A stretch of 64,000 nt of DNA from Zea mays. Lineage: Eukaryota; Streptophyta; Magnoliopsida; Poales; Poaceae. This document shows, piece by piece, positions 19,279 to 32,085 of the stretch. The position numbers and the translations under genes were made by a program. The stretch is from the NCBI RefSeq assembly GCF_902167145.1, contig NC_050101.1, forward strand, positions 127,068,990 through 127,132,989. The letters are read 5' to 3'. Each line of letters opens with the position of its first letter. The first letter of the stretch is position 1. Under the pieces are notes generated by a model. The model saw only the letters and a list, made by a program, of their open reading frames with translations, made no database searches and was not told the origin of the DNA.

Positions 19279-21650
19279 TTTGGAAAATAGTTTTTTAGAG
19301 TAGGAGGGGGAAGAAAGGGAGAGAATGTGGCATCGCTTCTCATGTGCCACAAAAAAAACTTTAGTCGAGACCAAAGCTTTTAGACATAAAAATATTATGG
19401 TATTAATGAAACCATGATTTGAGATACAAATTTTCTAGATGTGTACCGAGACATCTTTTAGTTTAAAATATTATGGTATGGCTAAATACCTTATTATTGT
19501 TTTGGGACTAGAAAAAAATACAGTATTCCATGTTGGAAGCAACAGTGTACCACACAACAGCGTACACATATGGAGAGTCTGCATCCACCTCTAGCTCATC
19601 GGGCGATGCTCACACGTTTGACATTTCTGCTGGGCTGCTAGCGACGCTGACCTGCGGCCAGCCAGCCGTGGTCATGACGGGAGCCGAGAATTCTGGCCTC
19701 GTCCGTGCCAAAGACAGCAACGCGCTCCTTACTAGTATCTTCATACCGCAATGTTGTGGATAAAAAAAAAGATATTCGGGTAGCAAAGTTGCATTCGACA
19801 ATCATCATTTGGGATTGAGAGGTAAGGAGCAAGTCGAATTGGATTACGTCAGGATGACACTTACACGGTGTCATACATCTCAGTGTGGGTAACTGTAGTT
19901 TTCATGAGTGGTTGGTGCTAATTAATTACCTGTTAATACAATAGCTAAAAGGACTGGTTCAGTTTCTCAACAAGTGACGTTAATAATCTCAGCATAAGAT
20001 TAGAACACAGTTTGTGTACCACGCACGTACCGAGAAATCGTTTTGGTTGCGTATGATGGTCCTCCTAGGTGTCTTGGGTTAGGAAGAAGCTTATTTTCTT
20101 CCTTTTTGGAAATAATTATTAATCTCGATTCAAGATCAAAGACATATAGTTTTCTGATTGTGGTATGTACAAGGGCCAATCATGTATGGGCCAGATATTG
20201 ATCCGAGAAGGATTAAATCTTAATGAGCTTTCAGCATGATGGCACATTAGCATAGTCTATATAACAAAGGACGGGGTTGTGGGCAAAATCATTCGACTAG
20301 CCTTAGCCTTCGTCGCTTCTCTCTCTCTTCATAAAACCCTAGTTGAACGCGCAGTCACTGCCTTGTACATGTGGACATCTAGGAGGTGCTGCCACTGCCG
20401 TTGTGGTGTTGATCAATGGGACTAGGAGGAAATAAAGTTGTAATCTACTTTCTATTCACTTATGTGTGACTACGTTGGGGTGTGCTACTCCAAGTCTTCT
20501 TTTCTTCCGTTGCACGACGAGTGATAACGAACCATGATGAGGCTTGGGTTAGAGAGTTTTAAGCTTCACTATGGATATAGCTTGATCATGAGTATTTTTA
20601 GTTCACATTCAGAGGCACACCACATAGACTTTATGTGAGCACAATATGAGAGCCTTTTGGGTTCACTAAGTCCACCACCAGACTTCACAACTTGGGTACG
20701 AGACTATGGACCGAACCAAACACTCTCATGATGGAGACTCCCCTAGTACAACTCACATGGTTGTTTTCTTCCGCACATTGTCCAGCAATTGCTCTAGATG
20801 GACCCCTAGCAAGCTAACACCATTGAGCCGACTGTTGAACGATGTGACGAGGAGGACCTTGTTGTCCCATAGTGGATACAAGGAGTGTTTGACTAACCTC
20901 CAGCAGGGGTACTTAGTGACCTAGCTTCCTAGTCTTAGTTTGATATCTTTGAACTATCATTTCAAAGATGGAGGACATTATTGGTGAGGGCATCAGGTCA
21001 CACCATTAGCTCCGATATGCACACTAGATTTTCTACCTTTTGATGATGGAGTTGAACAGGTAGAGCACCCTATCTATCCAATAGCTCAATGAGTCACCCA
21101 CATAGTTTCCATTCTAGTAGATGACATCAACTATTGATGGACGTTGTGGATTCATGTACTCAAAGAGATACATCATGTAGTGCGTCTAGCTGACATGGTT
21201 CAGATAGATAAGGAGGATGGGCTATAGCCATAGATTGTAGGTATTTTTGCATAGCATTATGAGATTACTGACATCTCAAACGAGGACTGTCAACCAGTGC
21301 CACAAATGCCAACACAAGGACATAGGCATCACAGGCTAGTGGCTCTAGTTCAATAGCACCACCATCCCTAACACTAGTTGACCTTTCCATGCTTTAGATA
21401 TTAGCAAAGTGAGCGCATGCTCACAATGTTTGAGTAGATCTAGCAACAATAGGATTAGTTCAAGTAGTAACTCTTGGCCACCCAACAGTAGTCACTAGCT
21501 TTCATAGTGCATATGCTGCAGATCATAGGTGCTCTAGCCATGGTTTCCCTAGTACAACAGTTTACACCAGCATAGATAATGACCTTTGTGACTCCAACAT
21601 TATAGTCTAGTGGACTCTAGAGTCAGAGTCTGTCTTCTTTTTAGATGGCA
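19279..21650. other. Unresolved, probably old repetitive DNA
   Basis: About 2.4 kb with no credible gene. 20200-20460 resembles an LTR promoter or leader (TATATAAC at ~20260, then ATAAAACCCTAG). 20500-21640 has the look of a stop-riddled retrotransposon internal region, with no recognisable domain. A short open frame near 19530 (77 codons) has no family features. The stretch ends where a Sirevirus LTR begins. Confidence 0.4.
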
Positions 21651-23109
21651 TGAAAGGGAAATGTGCCCTTAGGCTATTTCTAATTGTTTTGGTGATTAGC
21701 TGTCTGACACACCACTATGAACTAACCATCTTGGTATGAGCATGATCAAAGGTTCTAATTAAGCAAATTGAAGATGCAAAGTCCAAATGAGTTGGATTAA
21801 AAGACCAAAAAGTGCAACCTTGGAAAAAACCACAAAAACAAGAGGTTTAAGTGTTTAAATAAGCTGCACTTACTTTATACTATGTTTCTTGCATTGCTAT
21901 TTGGCTACTAACTTCTATGTGCAAGTAAAGTGGCATTTGGACTTCAGTTTGCACATATTGCAAACCTTGTGAAAAGATGAGAAAAGGTATGATTCTATCT
22001 CTTAGTCAATTTATTTAGTTGCTAACTATATTTGTCTAAGTGCTAGGGATCACCTCAAGTCAAGCTAGAAGAAGCCAAAGAAGTTTGGCACATAAGAAGA
22101 CAAGATGGGCTGGTCTGGGCAGCACCAGATAGTCCGGTGCACCCCACTGGATAGTCTGGTGTGCATCGGACAGTTCGACGATTGTATGGCCAAAGAGGTT
22201 GCTCTCGAGTTCGCCCGACCCCCCTTGGCTATAAATCATCAGACAGTCTGGGCAGAGCGCCACATAGTCTAGTGTGATGAATGGCCAACGGATATCAGCC
22301 TTATCAGCAGGTTCCAACAGCTAGGTGGATAACCTAATAGATCGGTGCCCACCCGAGAAGGAAAGCACCCAATCAGCGATTGTATAGCCGTTGCACACGC
22401 AGACAGGGAAGGTTGGGAGCTTCCAAATGAAGCTCAAACGGCTACTAGACCCCTTAGGGCTATAAAAGGATCCCCCTAGGTGCCATGGAGAAGGACACCA
22501 AGCATTCGAAGAGCACACGATAACTTCGAGACTCCGCGACCACGTTGTTTGAAGTGTTTGGGAGATTTGAACGCGTTTATGAGCTATAACTATTTGTTCT
22601 TGTCCTTGCTGTGTGTTGTCGCTATGATTGTTCTCTTGTATGCGTGTTCTTACTCCCCCCTTACTCTGGTTTTGATATTAAACACTTGTGTAAGGCGTGA
22701 GAGACTCCAATATGTGGAGATTCCTCACAAACAAGTTTGATATAAGGAAGATACTGTGACACTCAAGTTTGATCTTTGGATCACTTGAGAGGGGTTGAGT
22801 GCAACCATTGACTAAAGGAGGTCACCACAATGTGGAGTAGGCTTTGGCCGAACCATGGGAAAATCGTTGTGTCTCTTGTCCATTTACTTTACTGTGATTT
22901 CTATCTTCCTTGAGCTGAAGCATCACTTACATATTGCTCCTAGTTTAATACACATCTCAAGTGAGCAATCAACTGAAGAGTCTTTCTTTCTCTCGTCTTC
23001 TCATCCGAACTTGGTTTTTAGTCTCTCTAACCCATAAATTAGACCAAGCTTGTGTTGTATTAATCAAGTTTTGCAGGATTACCTATTCACCCCCCTCTAG
23101 GTGCTCTCA
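21651..23109 (+). repeat. 5' LTR of decayed Sirevirus
   Basis: It starts TGAAAGGGAAATGTG and ends CTAGGTGCTCTCA, as the other Sirevirus LTRs do, over 1459 bp. A TATA box TATAAAAGG sits at 22461. Eroded versions of the CACCGGAC palindrome lie at about 22110-22180 and 22235-22270, with changes such as GGATAGTCTGGTG. Confidence 0.8.
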
Positions 23110-23158
23110 ATCGCTATCGAAGTCGTTCTCTTCATCAAGGGGCTAATCGCCTGAAGAG

Positions 23159-23880
23159 ATGGATCCTAAAGGCAAGTGGAAGGTGACCAACGACAAGGAG
23201 AAGGAAGTCCTCTCCTACGACATGCCCAAGGGAGGAGAGACCGTCGACTCTGGATCCGGCAAGAACAAAAAGGGCGGGAAGAAGAATAAAGTGTACTACG
23301 ACAATGACGCTTGTTCATCTTCACCAAAGGACGACAACGACTTCAAGAAAAAAGATGATTAAACAAAATTACTTTAAGATGTCTTTTAATTACTCTCGCA
23401 TTCCTTATGGTTCAAATGCTCATTTATTATCCATTTCATTGGCAAGCCTCCTCATCAAACACTTTGATGGGAAAGACTATTCATGCTAGAGTCATAATAT
23501 GCGTACTCATTTATTTTAACTCCACCCTTATTTGTGAGAATCCCAAGTAAACTAAAACGTAGCCTGAAGAAATTCTTGGTAAATTTGTGAGCGGACGCAT
23601 GATGGCAAAGGAGGTGAGGTATGTCGACGACTTTACCAACGGACCTCTTCCTCACTATGAGCCACAACTCGTTGCTCTCAAAGCGACGACTAACAAGGAG
23701 GTGCTCCCCGACAAGGTGGCACAAGTTGAGGCGACCGACCTTAATTAGGACGAGATGGTACTTGTGATCAAGCGCTTCAAGACGGTGTTGAAGGGACACA
23801 AGTACTACCCCAACAAGAATAATTCAAGGGGAAAGCATTTATGCTTCGAGTACGGTAAGTTCGATCATTTTATTGCTCAA
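23159..23880 (+). pseudogene. Sirevirus gag remnant
   Basis: ATG at 23159 opens MDPKGKWKVTNDKEKE, colinear with the intact gag at 6567-8933. Frame breaks follow near 23360, with stops in the FNYS...HFDGKDYSC block. A large deletion joins the region before SLHP to the EEILGKFVSGRMM block (~23565). The text stops at the CCHC knuckle (C-F-E-Y-G-K-F-D-H-F). Not functional. Confidence 0.85.
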
Positions 23881-23981
23881 CCTCAAACGCTTGTTTATGA
23901 CTATTCACTTGATATGTATTCAAATACATGCTTATCTTTTTATGTACATAAGTTGAATATCACTATTACATGGTACATGAC

Positions 23982-24588
23982 TAGGGCTAGATATCAAGCC
24001 AGCTCGGCTCGTTTGAGTTCAAGCTGTCTCACTAAGCTAACGAGCCACAAAGTCAGCTCGACTCGTTTACGAGCTCGAGCTGGTTAGTTTAGCTCACGAG
24101 CTAGACTAGAAAAAATATGTATATAATAATCAATTTCTAGATAATTTCAAACTAATTTAAAAATAGAAAGTAGTAATTATACTCATAGTTCCAGAGACCG
24201 CGTCAATGTAATACCAAAATAACACAACTCATCACTCATCAATTCACAATTCACAGACATGTTTATTAGTTTAACCCACAGTTATATTCATATAGACCAA
24301 TTTAACACATAGACATAATTCATCAATAATTAGTTTAATTCTTAGGCCATAGAAACCACACATACATATAACATGTTTATAACATATTCATCAATTATTA
24401 CGTAAATTATATCCATATAGTTTCGTTTTGCTGAAATGTGGTAGCTCGATTAGCTCATGAGCTAGCTCATTAACAAACCGAGCTAGAATGTCAGCTCAAC
24501 TCATGAAAAAATTCAAACGAGTCGATCCGAGCCGAGCTGACCACGAACCGAGCGAGCCGACGAGTCACAAGCATTTCGTCTAGCCCTA
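23982..24588. mobile_element. hAT-type MITE, 607 bp
   Basis: Perfect 10-bp terminal inverted repeats TAGGGCTAGA (23982-23991) and TCTAGCCCTA (24579-24588) are flanked by a perfect 8-bp target duplication TACATGAC (23974-23981 and 24589-24596). Sub-terminal DNA is rich in GAGCTCG/CGAGCC words, typical of grass hAT MITEs. There is no ORF for a transposase. Confidence 0.9.
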
Positions 24589-24740
24589 TACATGACTATT
24601 GATATTTGTTATATGGACTGACCCTAACATCTTTTGTTTCATCTCCAAAAGTTAATACAAGTCTCGTTAAAACACTACTTATTTCACATACATGAGATAG
24701 TTTTGTCATCAATCAGAAAGAAGTGAGAGATTTGAAGCAT

Positions 24741-27700
24741 TGTCACACTCTTTTGGAAGGCAAACCGAATGCGAACCATGTATGTGCCAGGATCAGAAAC
24801 TCATGTACACAGCGATTACATAGATGAACATCATCACACATTGCTCAAAATAATAGCGAAAATAGTACTTTATTACATCAAGACGTCCAAGACATCCACA
24901 GAGTCATTAACTTAAGTCTTAAACATAATCAAAGTGTGGATATGAAATGTACAATGATAAGGCCTTCACAGGCAGCTGACTAGGGGTTTGTCACTAAACA
25001 CGACTAGAACTCATCGAAGTCCTGAAACTCCTGAAAGTCCTCCATGTTGCCATCATTTTCTCCTAAGCACTGATTGCAATGGGACAACCTGGGGCTAGGT
25101 GGTTTTTAAAGCAAGGGTGAGTACACATCAACGTACTCAGCAAATGTCCCGTTTGGTTATAGTGGACTAGCTATATGTGGAGTTAAGCTCAAAGGAGTTG
25201 CTTTTAGTTGGTCAAGAATTTATTACCACTAGAAAAGCCAAGTTTTAGTAATAAACCCAAGTTATTATCCAAAAGTACTCCCTGCAAGAGGAAATACTAG
25301 AAACCATAGTCATAATCATCACCATTTACCATCATCATAAAAGTATCAGAAGTTACTCTAATCAAAGAGGATCCCAAGGTTGCTCTTAACCATGAGCGCA
25401 ACTGATATACCAATTTCTAACACTCTGTAGAGGTTGCACACTTTACCCACGAGCGATGATTCTCTTTCTGCCCGAGGAGCACTACTCCCCATTGACCACT
25501 ACCTAGGTGGCCTGGTAGGGTATCACTATGTAGCCTTTACAAAGATTCCCCTGGTGTATAGTTGCTCATTAGGTTTCGCCAGTCGTACAAACACAATACT
25601 CCTCCCTAAGGTGGGTGACTAACAAAACCAAATCGAATGAACCTCAGCACCCACCCTTAGCAGAGCAAGCACTGTGCCCCGGTCCCCATTGACGGTCCTA
25701 CCGCAAAGCCAGCTACACCCCTAAGTTCATCAAATTAATCAGCTAAGGGCGTCCCATTCCAACCTCATGGTTGTACTATTATCCCGGGTGGTCTCTCGAT
25801 GAACAGGTCCTTACGGAGAGGTACTCAGGAAACAGCCTGAGTCCCCTAAAGTATCACAAGTTCATCATCATAGTCAAGATAGCATCGTCGTATCATAAAT
25901 GTTCTCATCATGTTCATTGATTAAAGTAAAGCAATAGCATGAAGCTAACCATAATAACCCAAAAGGTAAATAAGGACAAAGTAAATAGAAAGCTAGTCAA
26001 TCCTTAGGTTGATCATTTTATGCAGGACAATGAATTATAAAGTAAATAGGACATAATGGGTCAGAGGACACTTGCCTTCACCAGGTTGCTGCTCAGGAAA
26101 GTCTCCTGCAACACACTCGGAAACCTCGAACTGGTCGTTGTCTACGCACAACATTCTTTCAACACATTTGGGAAATAACAAAGGAACAGTATACCAAACA
26201 TGTGCAACCAAGTGAACACAAGTTCAATAGAAAAGTACAAACATCAAAGTGAAATCTAGGTTCTAAGGGTAGACTAATACACCTAGAGGTTTGTGGTTCT
26301 CCAAATACTGCTTATCTCAGTGGGTCATATAACTTAAATATAGTTATCTTAATGAACTACTAAAGTTATTCTAGGGGTGGGATCATATATTACTTGAGAT
26401 TAATCTCATAAAGTTAATCACTTAACTATCATTAGTGTTCTCCTTTTTATTTTCCTTTTAATAAATAAACCATCACTTTAAATGCACCTATAGCCTATAC
26501 ATAAAATTAAGACATGCAGATAGTGAAAGATACTAATTTAAACAGACAGAGAATAATTTTATGAGCATTTTGCAATTTGAACCACCCAGTTTGGAGTTCA
26601 TATGCAAAAGATATGAAATAAACAAGTTTTAGAATTCAAAATACAAAATTAGACCTATTTTTGTGATAAAAATAAAGTTCAGGGGCTTCTCTACAAGAAA
26701 CCAGGGGTCTCTTTAACAAAATGACCACGCGAAGGGGTACGGGGTGTCCTCATCCATCCGACCACAGATCGACGACCGAGATCACCCCCGAGCGTGAGCG
26801 TGCGCGCGGGGGCTAACATGCAGGCCAGGGGATGTCAGCGGCGCTGGGGTAGGGCTGGCTGACCGGCCGAGCCCAGCTACAGGGGCGCAGACGAGAGCAT
26901 GGACCCGAGTGGCCAGATCCCCATTAGACGGTTAAGATTAGATCTCGTTGATTTAAAAACAGGACCGTCCGATCCAGGATAGGCGTCTAAAATCAGACGG
27001 CCAACCCTGGTCGGCTCTCTCTGGCTGCCAGCGGCGGCGCCGCCCGACTCCGCGGCGAAGCCTTGCTGGAGGTCCTGGGGCGCTGGGAAGGGCCCAAGTA
27101 GGTTCGGGGTGACATGGTGAACGCGACTATGGGCACGAAGCTGGTGCAGAGGCACCGGAGGGTGGCAGTCTGCGGCGGGATGGCTCAGCGACGACGCAGA
27201 CTTGCTCCTGCGAGCAATTGCGCACACACAGGGGCAGGGAATGGGAAATCAGGGGCATAGGGAGGTCGGTTACCTTGAGAAAGGGCTCTGGGACGCTTAA
27301 GCGACGACGGGGACACGACGAAGCTTTGGGTTGACGACGCAGGGCTTTGGCTGCACAATGGCGGTCCGGTGAGTGCGAGCAGAGAGAGACAGAGGGGGAA
27401 GGGGCGAACTGAGGGGTGTCCCGACTTGCTGGCATAGAGGCAGAGCTCACCGGGCCAACGGGCATGGCGGGGACTCGACGGTGAACGTGAAACAGGCCCG
27501 AGACCACGGTGGACGGCGATGGAGCTCCTCAGGTGCGTGCGCAGGCGCGAGCGGGTGCTAGGGTGCTATGGGTGCGCGAGTGAGGGAGGAGGGAGAGCGA
27601 GTGGGGCACTATGGCAGCTAGAAAAGATCGGGGTGGGGGCGGGTGTGGCCTCGGCGTGCATCGTGGGCGAGGAGTCCACAGCGACGCATGGGTCGTGCGC

Positions 27701-28325
27701 GCGGGTAGCTTGGGAGGGACGGGTCCGACGGGCGGGGCCCACGAACCAGCGAGAGCGGGCGAGCGAACTGGCGGTCAGCACTGAGGGGCGGGTCCCGCTG
27801 CACAGAGAGAGAACGGGACACGCGCACGATGGGAGTTGGTGCTGACAGCTCAGTCCCACCAGTCAGAGCGAGAGAGAGAGAGCGAGTGCGTGAGCGAAGA
27901 AAACAATACCAATAGGCAGGGCCCAGCTGTCATGGAGGGGCGGGCGCGCGTGCAGGGCTTAGTTGGGCTTGGCTGGGCCGACTTGGGTTGAATTGGCTTT
28001 TCCTTTTTCTTCTGAATTTCTAATTCCTTTTCTTTTTAGTTTCTCTATGGAATTCAAATCAAATCAAACCACAATTCAAATTCAAATATTTCAAACATAT
28101 GCATCAACCAAAAACAAAGTCTAGGCTCAGCATGATGCAAACATTCATATCTTCCCTAGGTTTTAATATTCCCAAGAAAATAATACATCTCTCCTACATA
28201 ATTAACCCAAAATCCTATTAAAGAGAATAGAAAAGAAAAAACTATAGAGGTGAGAAATGGAGTAACACCTGAATTTGGTAGATATTAGAGAAGAAATTTT
28301 ATACCCCCAATTTCAAGGCGTTACA
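24741..28325 (-). mobile_element. Solo LTR, 3585 bp, large-LTR Gypsy type
   Basis: On the minus strand it starts TGTAACGCCTTGAAATTGG at 28325 and ends AAAAGAGTGTGACA at 24741. The 5-bp target duplication AGCAT is perfect (24736-24740 and 28326-28330). No internal domain or second LTR exists, so recombination between LTRs most likely removed the body. The length and TGTAAC start suggest the Tekay/Prem1 type of Del elements; that label is from memory. GC-rich frames at 26730-27990 are composition artefacts of the LTR. Confidence 0.85.
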
Positions 28326-28464
28326 AGCATCTAGACCCTTAGTGTTTTTGATGATTAATGACAATACAAGATTGTTATGACGAACATGTGTTTTTAGAAG
28401 CAAAATGAAGTTAGGTCATAATGATGGAGATTGTTTTAGGCAATATATAGTTTCATTCTCCTAC

Positions 28465-28881
28465 TGTTGGAACTTCTAACGCGTGGTCAGCCAAGTTCAA
28501 ACGGTGGGAGAATGAGAAACAGTTTGATGCCAATAAACGCAATGTGTTAAGGGCAACAGTTACCTACGTTATCCCCGGAATATTCCCCCTAAGGGGTTAT
28601 GGCGGGTCATTACTCGTGGCGGCCTACGGTCGAGACCCTATAACATGGACCGACTATACATGAGCCCCCTTTTACAATGTGGCAAATTACAATGCATGGT
28701 CTTCACAATCCTGATTGTTTAATCTGCGGAGTCCTTGATGGTCCTGACCCCGGCCTGTCTGGGTGAAGGCAATGCCTTAGTCTTCGCACGTGCGTTGTCT
28801 TTGGGCCTTCATGGTCTTTAGTCTTGAATCCTCTGGCATGGACCTCTCGAGCGAGGGGGACGTTACTCCTTTGCCCCAACA
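28465..28881. mobile_element. Solo LTR, 417 bp, unassigned family
   Basis: TGTTGGAACTTCT at 28465 and TTTGCCCCAACA at 28881 form TGTTGG...CCAACA ends. The flanking 5-bp duplication CCTAC is perfect (28460-28464 and 28882-28886). The length and the absence of coding sequence fit a solo LTR, or a TRIM remnant. I do not recognise the family, and the strand cannot be fixed without an internal region. Confidence 0.85.
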
Positions 28882-28886
28882 CCTAC

Positions 28887-30714
28887 TTATGGATTCTATT
28901 TTGGTTTTTGAAAGGATGAAAGATAAGGTTAAGGATGGACTAGTTCCCTATGTCATTTGAAGTTGATAGACCATTAGAATAGTTTAGGGCTTCGTTTTTA
29001 CTTTAGCCATACTATAAAGGAGGGGGTGAACTAGTAGCTTGAGCTAGATAAGTCTAATGAGTTTATTGTGGTCCACACTAGTTATCTTTAGCTCTAAATG
29101 GCTTAAGAGATATCAAAAATAAGTATTGATCAAAACCCATTTCCAATTTTTCAAATGTGGACAAGCGTGATGGGTTTTTGAGGTACCAGACCTAAAGTTT
29201 CAGGGTCATCAAACCATAGTTGACTAGTCTGATGCCTCCATGTTGTCAGCCCAAGATAGACCTATCGTCGAACCCTATAAATAGTAGGGCATCATATCAA
29301 TGAGTAGAGTGTAACAATATGTGGAAATATATCAAATACTTCTAGGATAGGTTAGACTGGTCAAATATTGAGCATCAAACTATACATTGCAACTATTTGA
29401 TTTAGGGTTCCTTCTATGGGATCATCAGACTATGAACAATATACTTATCGAACCAATGAGTTAGGGCCAACAACCTCGTTAAGTGACTAAAGAGGGTTTC
29501 ATGAGCGTAGGATTTCAACGGTGAGTGACGGACCATACAGTCACAATAATAATTTAAACTGCTAGTTGTGACATAGTAGTACATAATTATAGTTGTGTCT
29601 CATCAAGCCATGTATTATGGTCCAACATGTGAGTGTTGGACAGTTTGACGTTCATGAGTTTTTCCCAAAGTTACTACAACAACTAATTGCTGATTAAGGG
29701 CTATTAATACCCCACCAACCGACCCATACACTAGCTCTTGCTCAATTCAATTGCCTAGTGGAGGACTTGAGAGTTGAAACTCACTTGATTAACAACTTCA
29801 TTAACATATACAAGAGTAATTAATATGCACACATTTATCTCATTGAGTTTGGTAGAGTCAAGTGAGAGTTTGTGCTTATTACTCTTGGTGATCGACATCA
29901 TTTAGATGGTTTGGTACTAATCAAATGTGTGATGATCATCCAACGAGTTTAGGAGTGACCCGACTCGACTTGTGTTTGGTTGTGTGCAGTTCACCGTATT
30001 GGAGTAGCAAAGAACCAACTCATAGAGAGCATCCTTGGTTGGACCAAGGGAGCGCGACACCCTTGCATGGGTGCTCCAACAAGGATTAGTGGGGAGTGTC
30101 GACTCTCTAAGACCTCTAGAAAAACATCAACGTGTTTTTAAACCCTTACTTTACTACTTCAAGAATCTACTTTCTTAGAATTGGCATGATAGCATAAGGT
30201 TGGAAATTAGGGCATAAAACTTTTGATTACACATTAGGCACTTGTGTGAAGTTAGGATTGCAATTAGGAGTTAATTTATGCAAGAACTTTTAGATAAGTA
30301 AAATTCACCCCTCTTGAGCATCATGATCCTTTCACCAAGGAGTGAAGTAGCCGTTGCAACTTCAATAAGCCTCACTGCGTACCATAAAATAGTTCGATGG
30401 GTACACGATCGAACAAATACATCATGGTCCAATGCCTCGCAAGGGTTATAATGTTAGTACTATGTTAATAGTAGACATTATTGATCATTAGGGCCACTCT
30501 CCTAGCATATAGTTTGACAATCCATTTACCTCTCTATAACCTTTTTGTCACCATCGAACTCTTTCTCAATTGGTCTGATGACCTTGAAGGGAAACATCCC
30601 TGATGCCTTTATGACTATGAACAATGTCATAGTATGGGGCGACACTGCCACAATGGGTTCGATAGTTTCCTGTTCTCTGTCGATTTGGACTCTGATCGCA
30701 TGGTCCAACACCCC
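28887..30714. other. Unresolved AT-rich repeat-like DNA
   Basis: No ORF over 60 codons looks real. A TATA-like CCTATAAATAG occurs near 29275, and much of the stretch up to 30334 may be the rest of the old LTR described at 24724-30334. Nothing else can be named. Confidence 0.35.
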
Positions 30715-30717
30715 TTA

Positions 30718-30821
30718 GGCCTTGTTTTGATACTCTAGTATTGACCCCCAATCCACATGTGTTGAGGTGGATTAGGGTGTAAATTAGATTGTGGTCAATA
30801 CTAGAGTATCCAAACAAGGCC
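30718..30821. mobile_element. Tourist-like (PIF/Harbinger) MITE, 104 bp
   Basis: The terminal inverted repeats begin GGCCTTGTTTTGATACTCTA at 30718 and match the complement of the right end over 29 bp with one mismatch. The 3-bp target duplication is TTA (30715-30717 and 30822-30824). This is the classic Tourist signature, and the element can fold as one hairpin. Confidence 0.9.
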
Positions 30822-31397
30822 TTAGGATGGTCTGATTCCTTTGGTCTGATGCATGTAGAAAACTTCCCTTGCTTTGTGTCTTTATAATCTTTGCGTTCGA
30901 GTTGGTTCTATCTTATGCCTTAGACTCACATATTTTTGTAGATCTTCAATGAGTCCTTTTGATATATTACTTGAGATATTTGACCATTAAGACCATATTT
31001 TTTCCTTAGTCTAAATCCACTCTGCATCTTTTCAACAATAATAAAAACACTATCAAATAATATTAATCTAAATAATTGTATTAATAATTAAATACCAAGA
31101 CTTTAATAATCAGTGAGCTTGGTAAAATTTCTTACACTTTAGGACAAAGTCCCACAATGCAGCTTTGTATTATCCTAACAACACTAACAGATCCCTTCTA
31201 CTTTGTGACCTATCGTGCCGGAAGAATGGAAAATAAGTTCATTGTTTGGTTTTTAGTATAGGAATGCTTGTTTTTCATGAATATTCTACACTCTTTGCCA
31301 TAAAATAAGGACACACATACACACTCTTATAAAAAATTGCTCCAATTTTCAATAACTTCACGTTAAGAAGAAAGAAAGCTAAAAACTACTAAAATTA

Positions 31398-31979
31398 CGA
31401 CGTGTTTGGTGTAGCTTTTTTGAGTCTGCTTCTGCTTTGAAAAGGTACACTACTTTGAAAAGACAGATTTTTTATAGTAAAAATTTAAAAGAAGTTTGGA
31501 CCCTAATTTTATTTCTTATCCAAGGTATATATATTAATAAAGAGATACATCAAATAGAAATTAAAATGTAATTAAAAATAAGTAAGCGTTATAATAAGTA
31601 AAATATTTCTAATAAAATTATTAAAATAGAACTGTAAATTTGGTTTATTTATTTAATATATTAACGAAGAGATACTACAAATTGGTGTAAAAATAATTAA
31701 GTGTTAGAATAAATGAAATGATAAAAAATATAGCATGTGAAGTCTAGTTTTATTTGTATAAATATAAGGAACACAAATGTGAAATCAGGTTTTGTAATTA
31801 GATATATTTATTAGGAGATATAGTTAAACATAGTGGATATAAAAAATATACAATTTGTTCACAATAGACAACCCACAATAATTTGAACAAAATGACTTTC
31901 AAGTCACAATAACTTTTTTTATAGTTGACGGCTGACAACAACTTTTTTTTCATAGCTCATAACTGAAGGAAACATACCC
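31398..31979. mobile_element. Possible degenerate Tourist-like element, 582 bp
   Basis: The ends read CGACGTGTTTGG at the left and, complemented, GGGTATGTTTCC at the right. TTA flanks both sides (31395-31397 and 31980-31982). The interior is AT-rich and non-coding. The terminal repeats match weakly, so the call is tentative. 30825-31394 holds nothing I can name. Confidence 0.4.
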
Positions 31980-32085
31980 TTAGCTAGTCGTAGACACATG
32001 TATATTTACTTTAGAACAAAATTGAAATTTGAGAAATGCACTGAGTTCAGAAGATGAAGAAGAGTATTGAACTTGTTTTTGTTGC

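Larger units (their letters stand above)
21651..23880 (+). mobile_element. Decayed Sirevirus, 5' end only
   Basis: It has a 5' LTR (21651-23109), a mutated PBS and a broken gag that ends at the zinc knuckle near 23880. Sequence decay is far greater than in the two other Sireviruses in the window: stops, an internal gag deletion and degraded palindromes. It is therefore the oldest of the three. The TGGCA at 21646-21650 is the possible target duplication, with no partner left. Confidence 0.8.
24724..30334 (+). mobile_element. Possible old LTR that hosts both solo LTRs
   Basis: Outside the two solo LTRs the text reads TGAGAGATTTGAAGCAT|CTAGACCCTTAGTG...GATGATTAATGAC and ends TTCACCCCTCTTGAGCATCATGATCCTTTCA. 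This is the usual start and end wording of large Copia LTRs. Net length without insertions would be about 1.6 kb. Outer target duplication and PBS were not convincing, so this is an inference. Confidence 0.3.

Noticed and set aside
19530..19763. 77-codon plus frame (MLEATVYHTTAY...)
   Set aside because: Short, alone among repeats, no recognisable motif.
26877..27859. Overlapping GC-rich frames on both strands
   Set aside because: They lie inside the 3.6-kb solo LTR and reflect its base composition.
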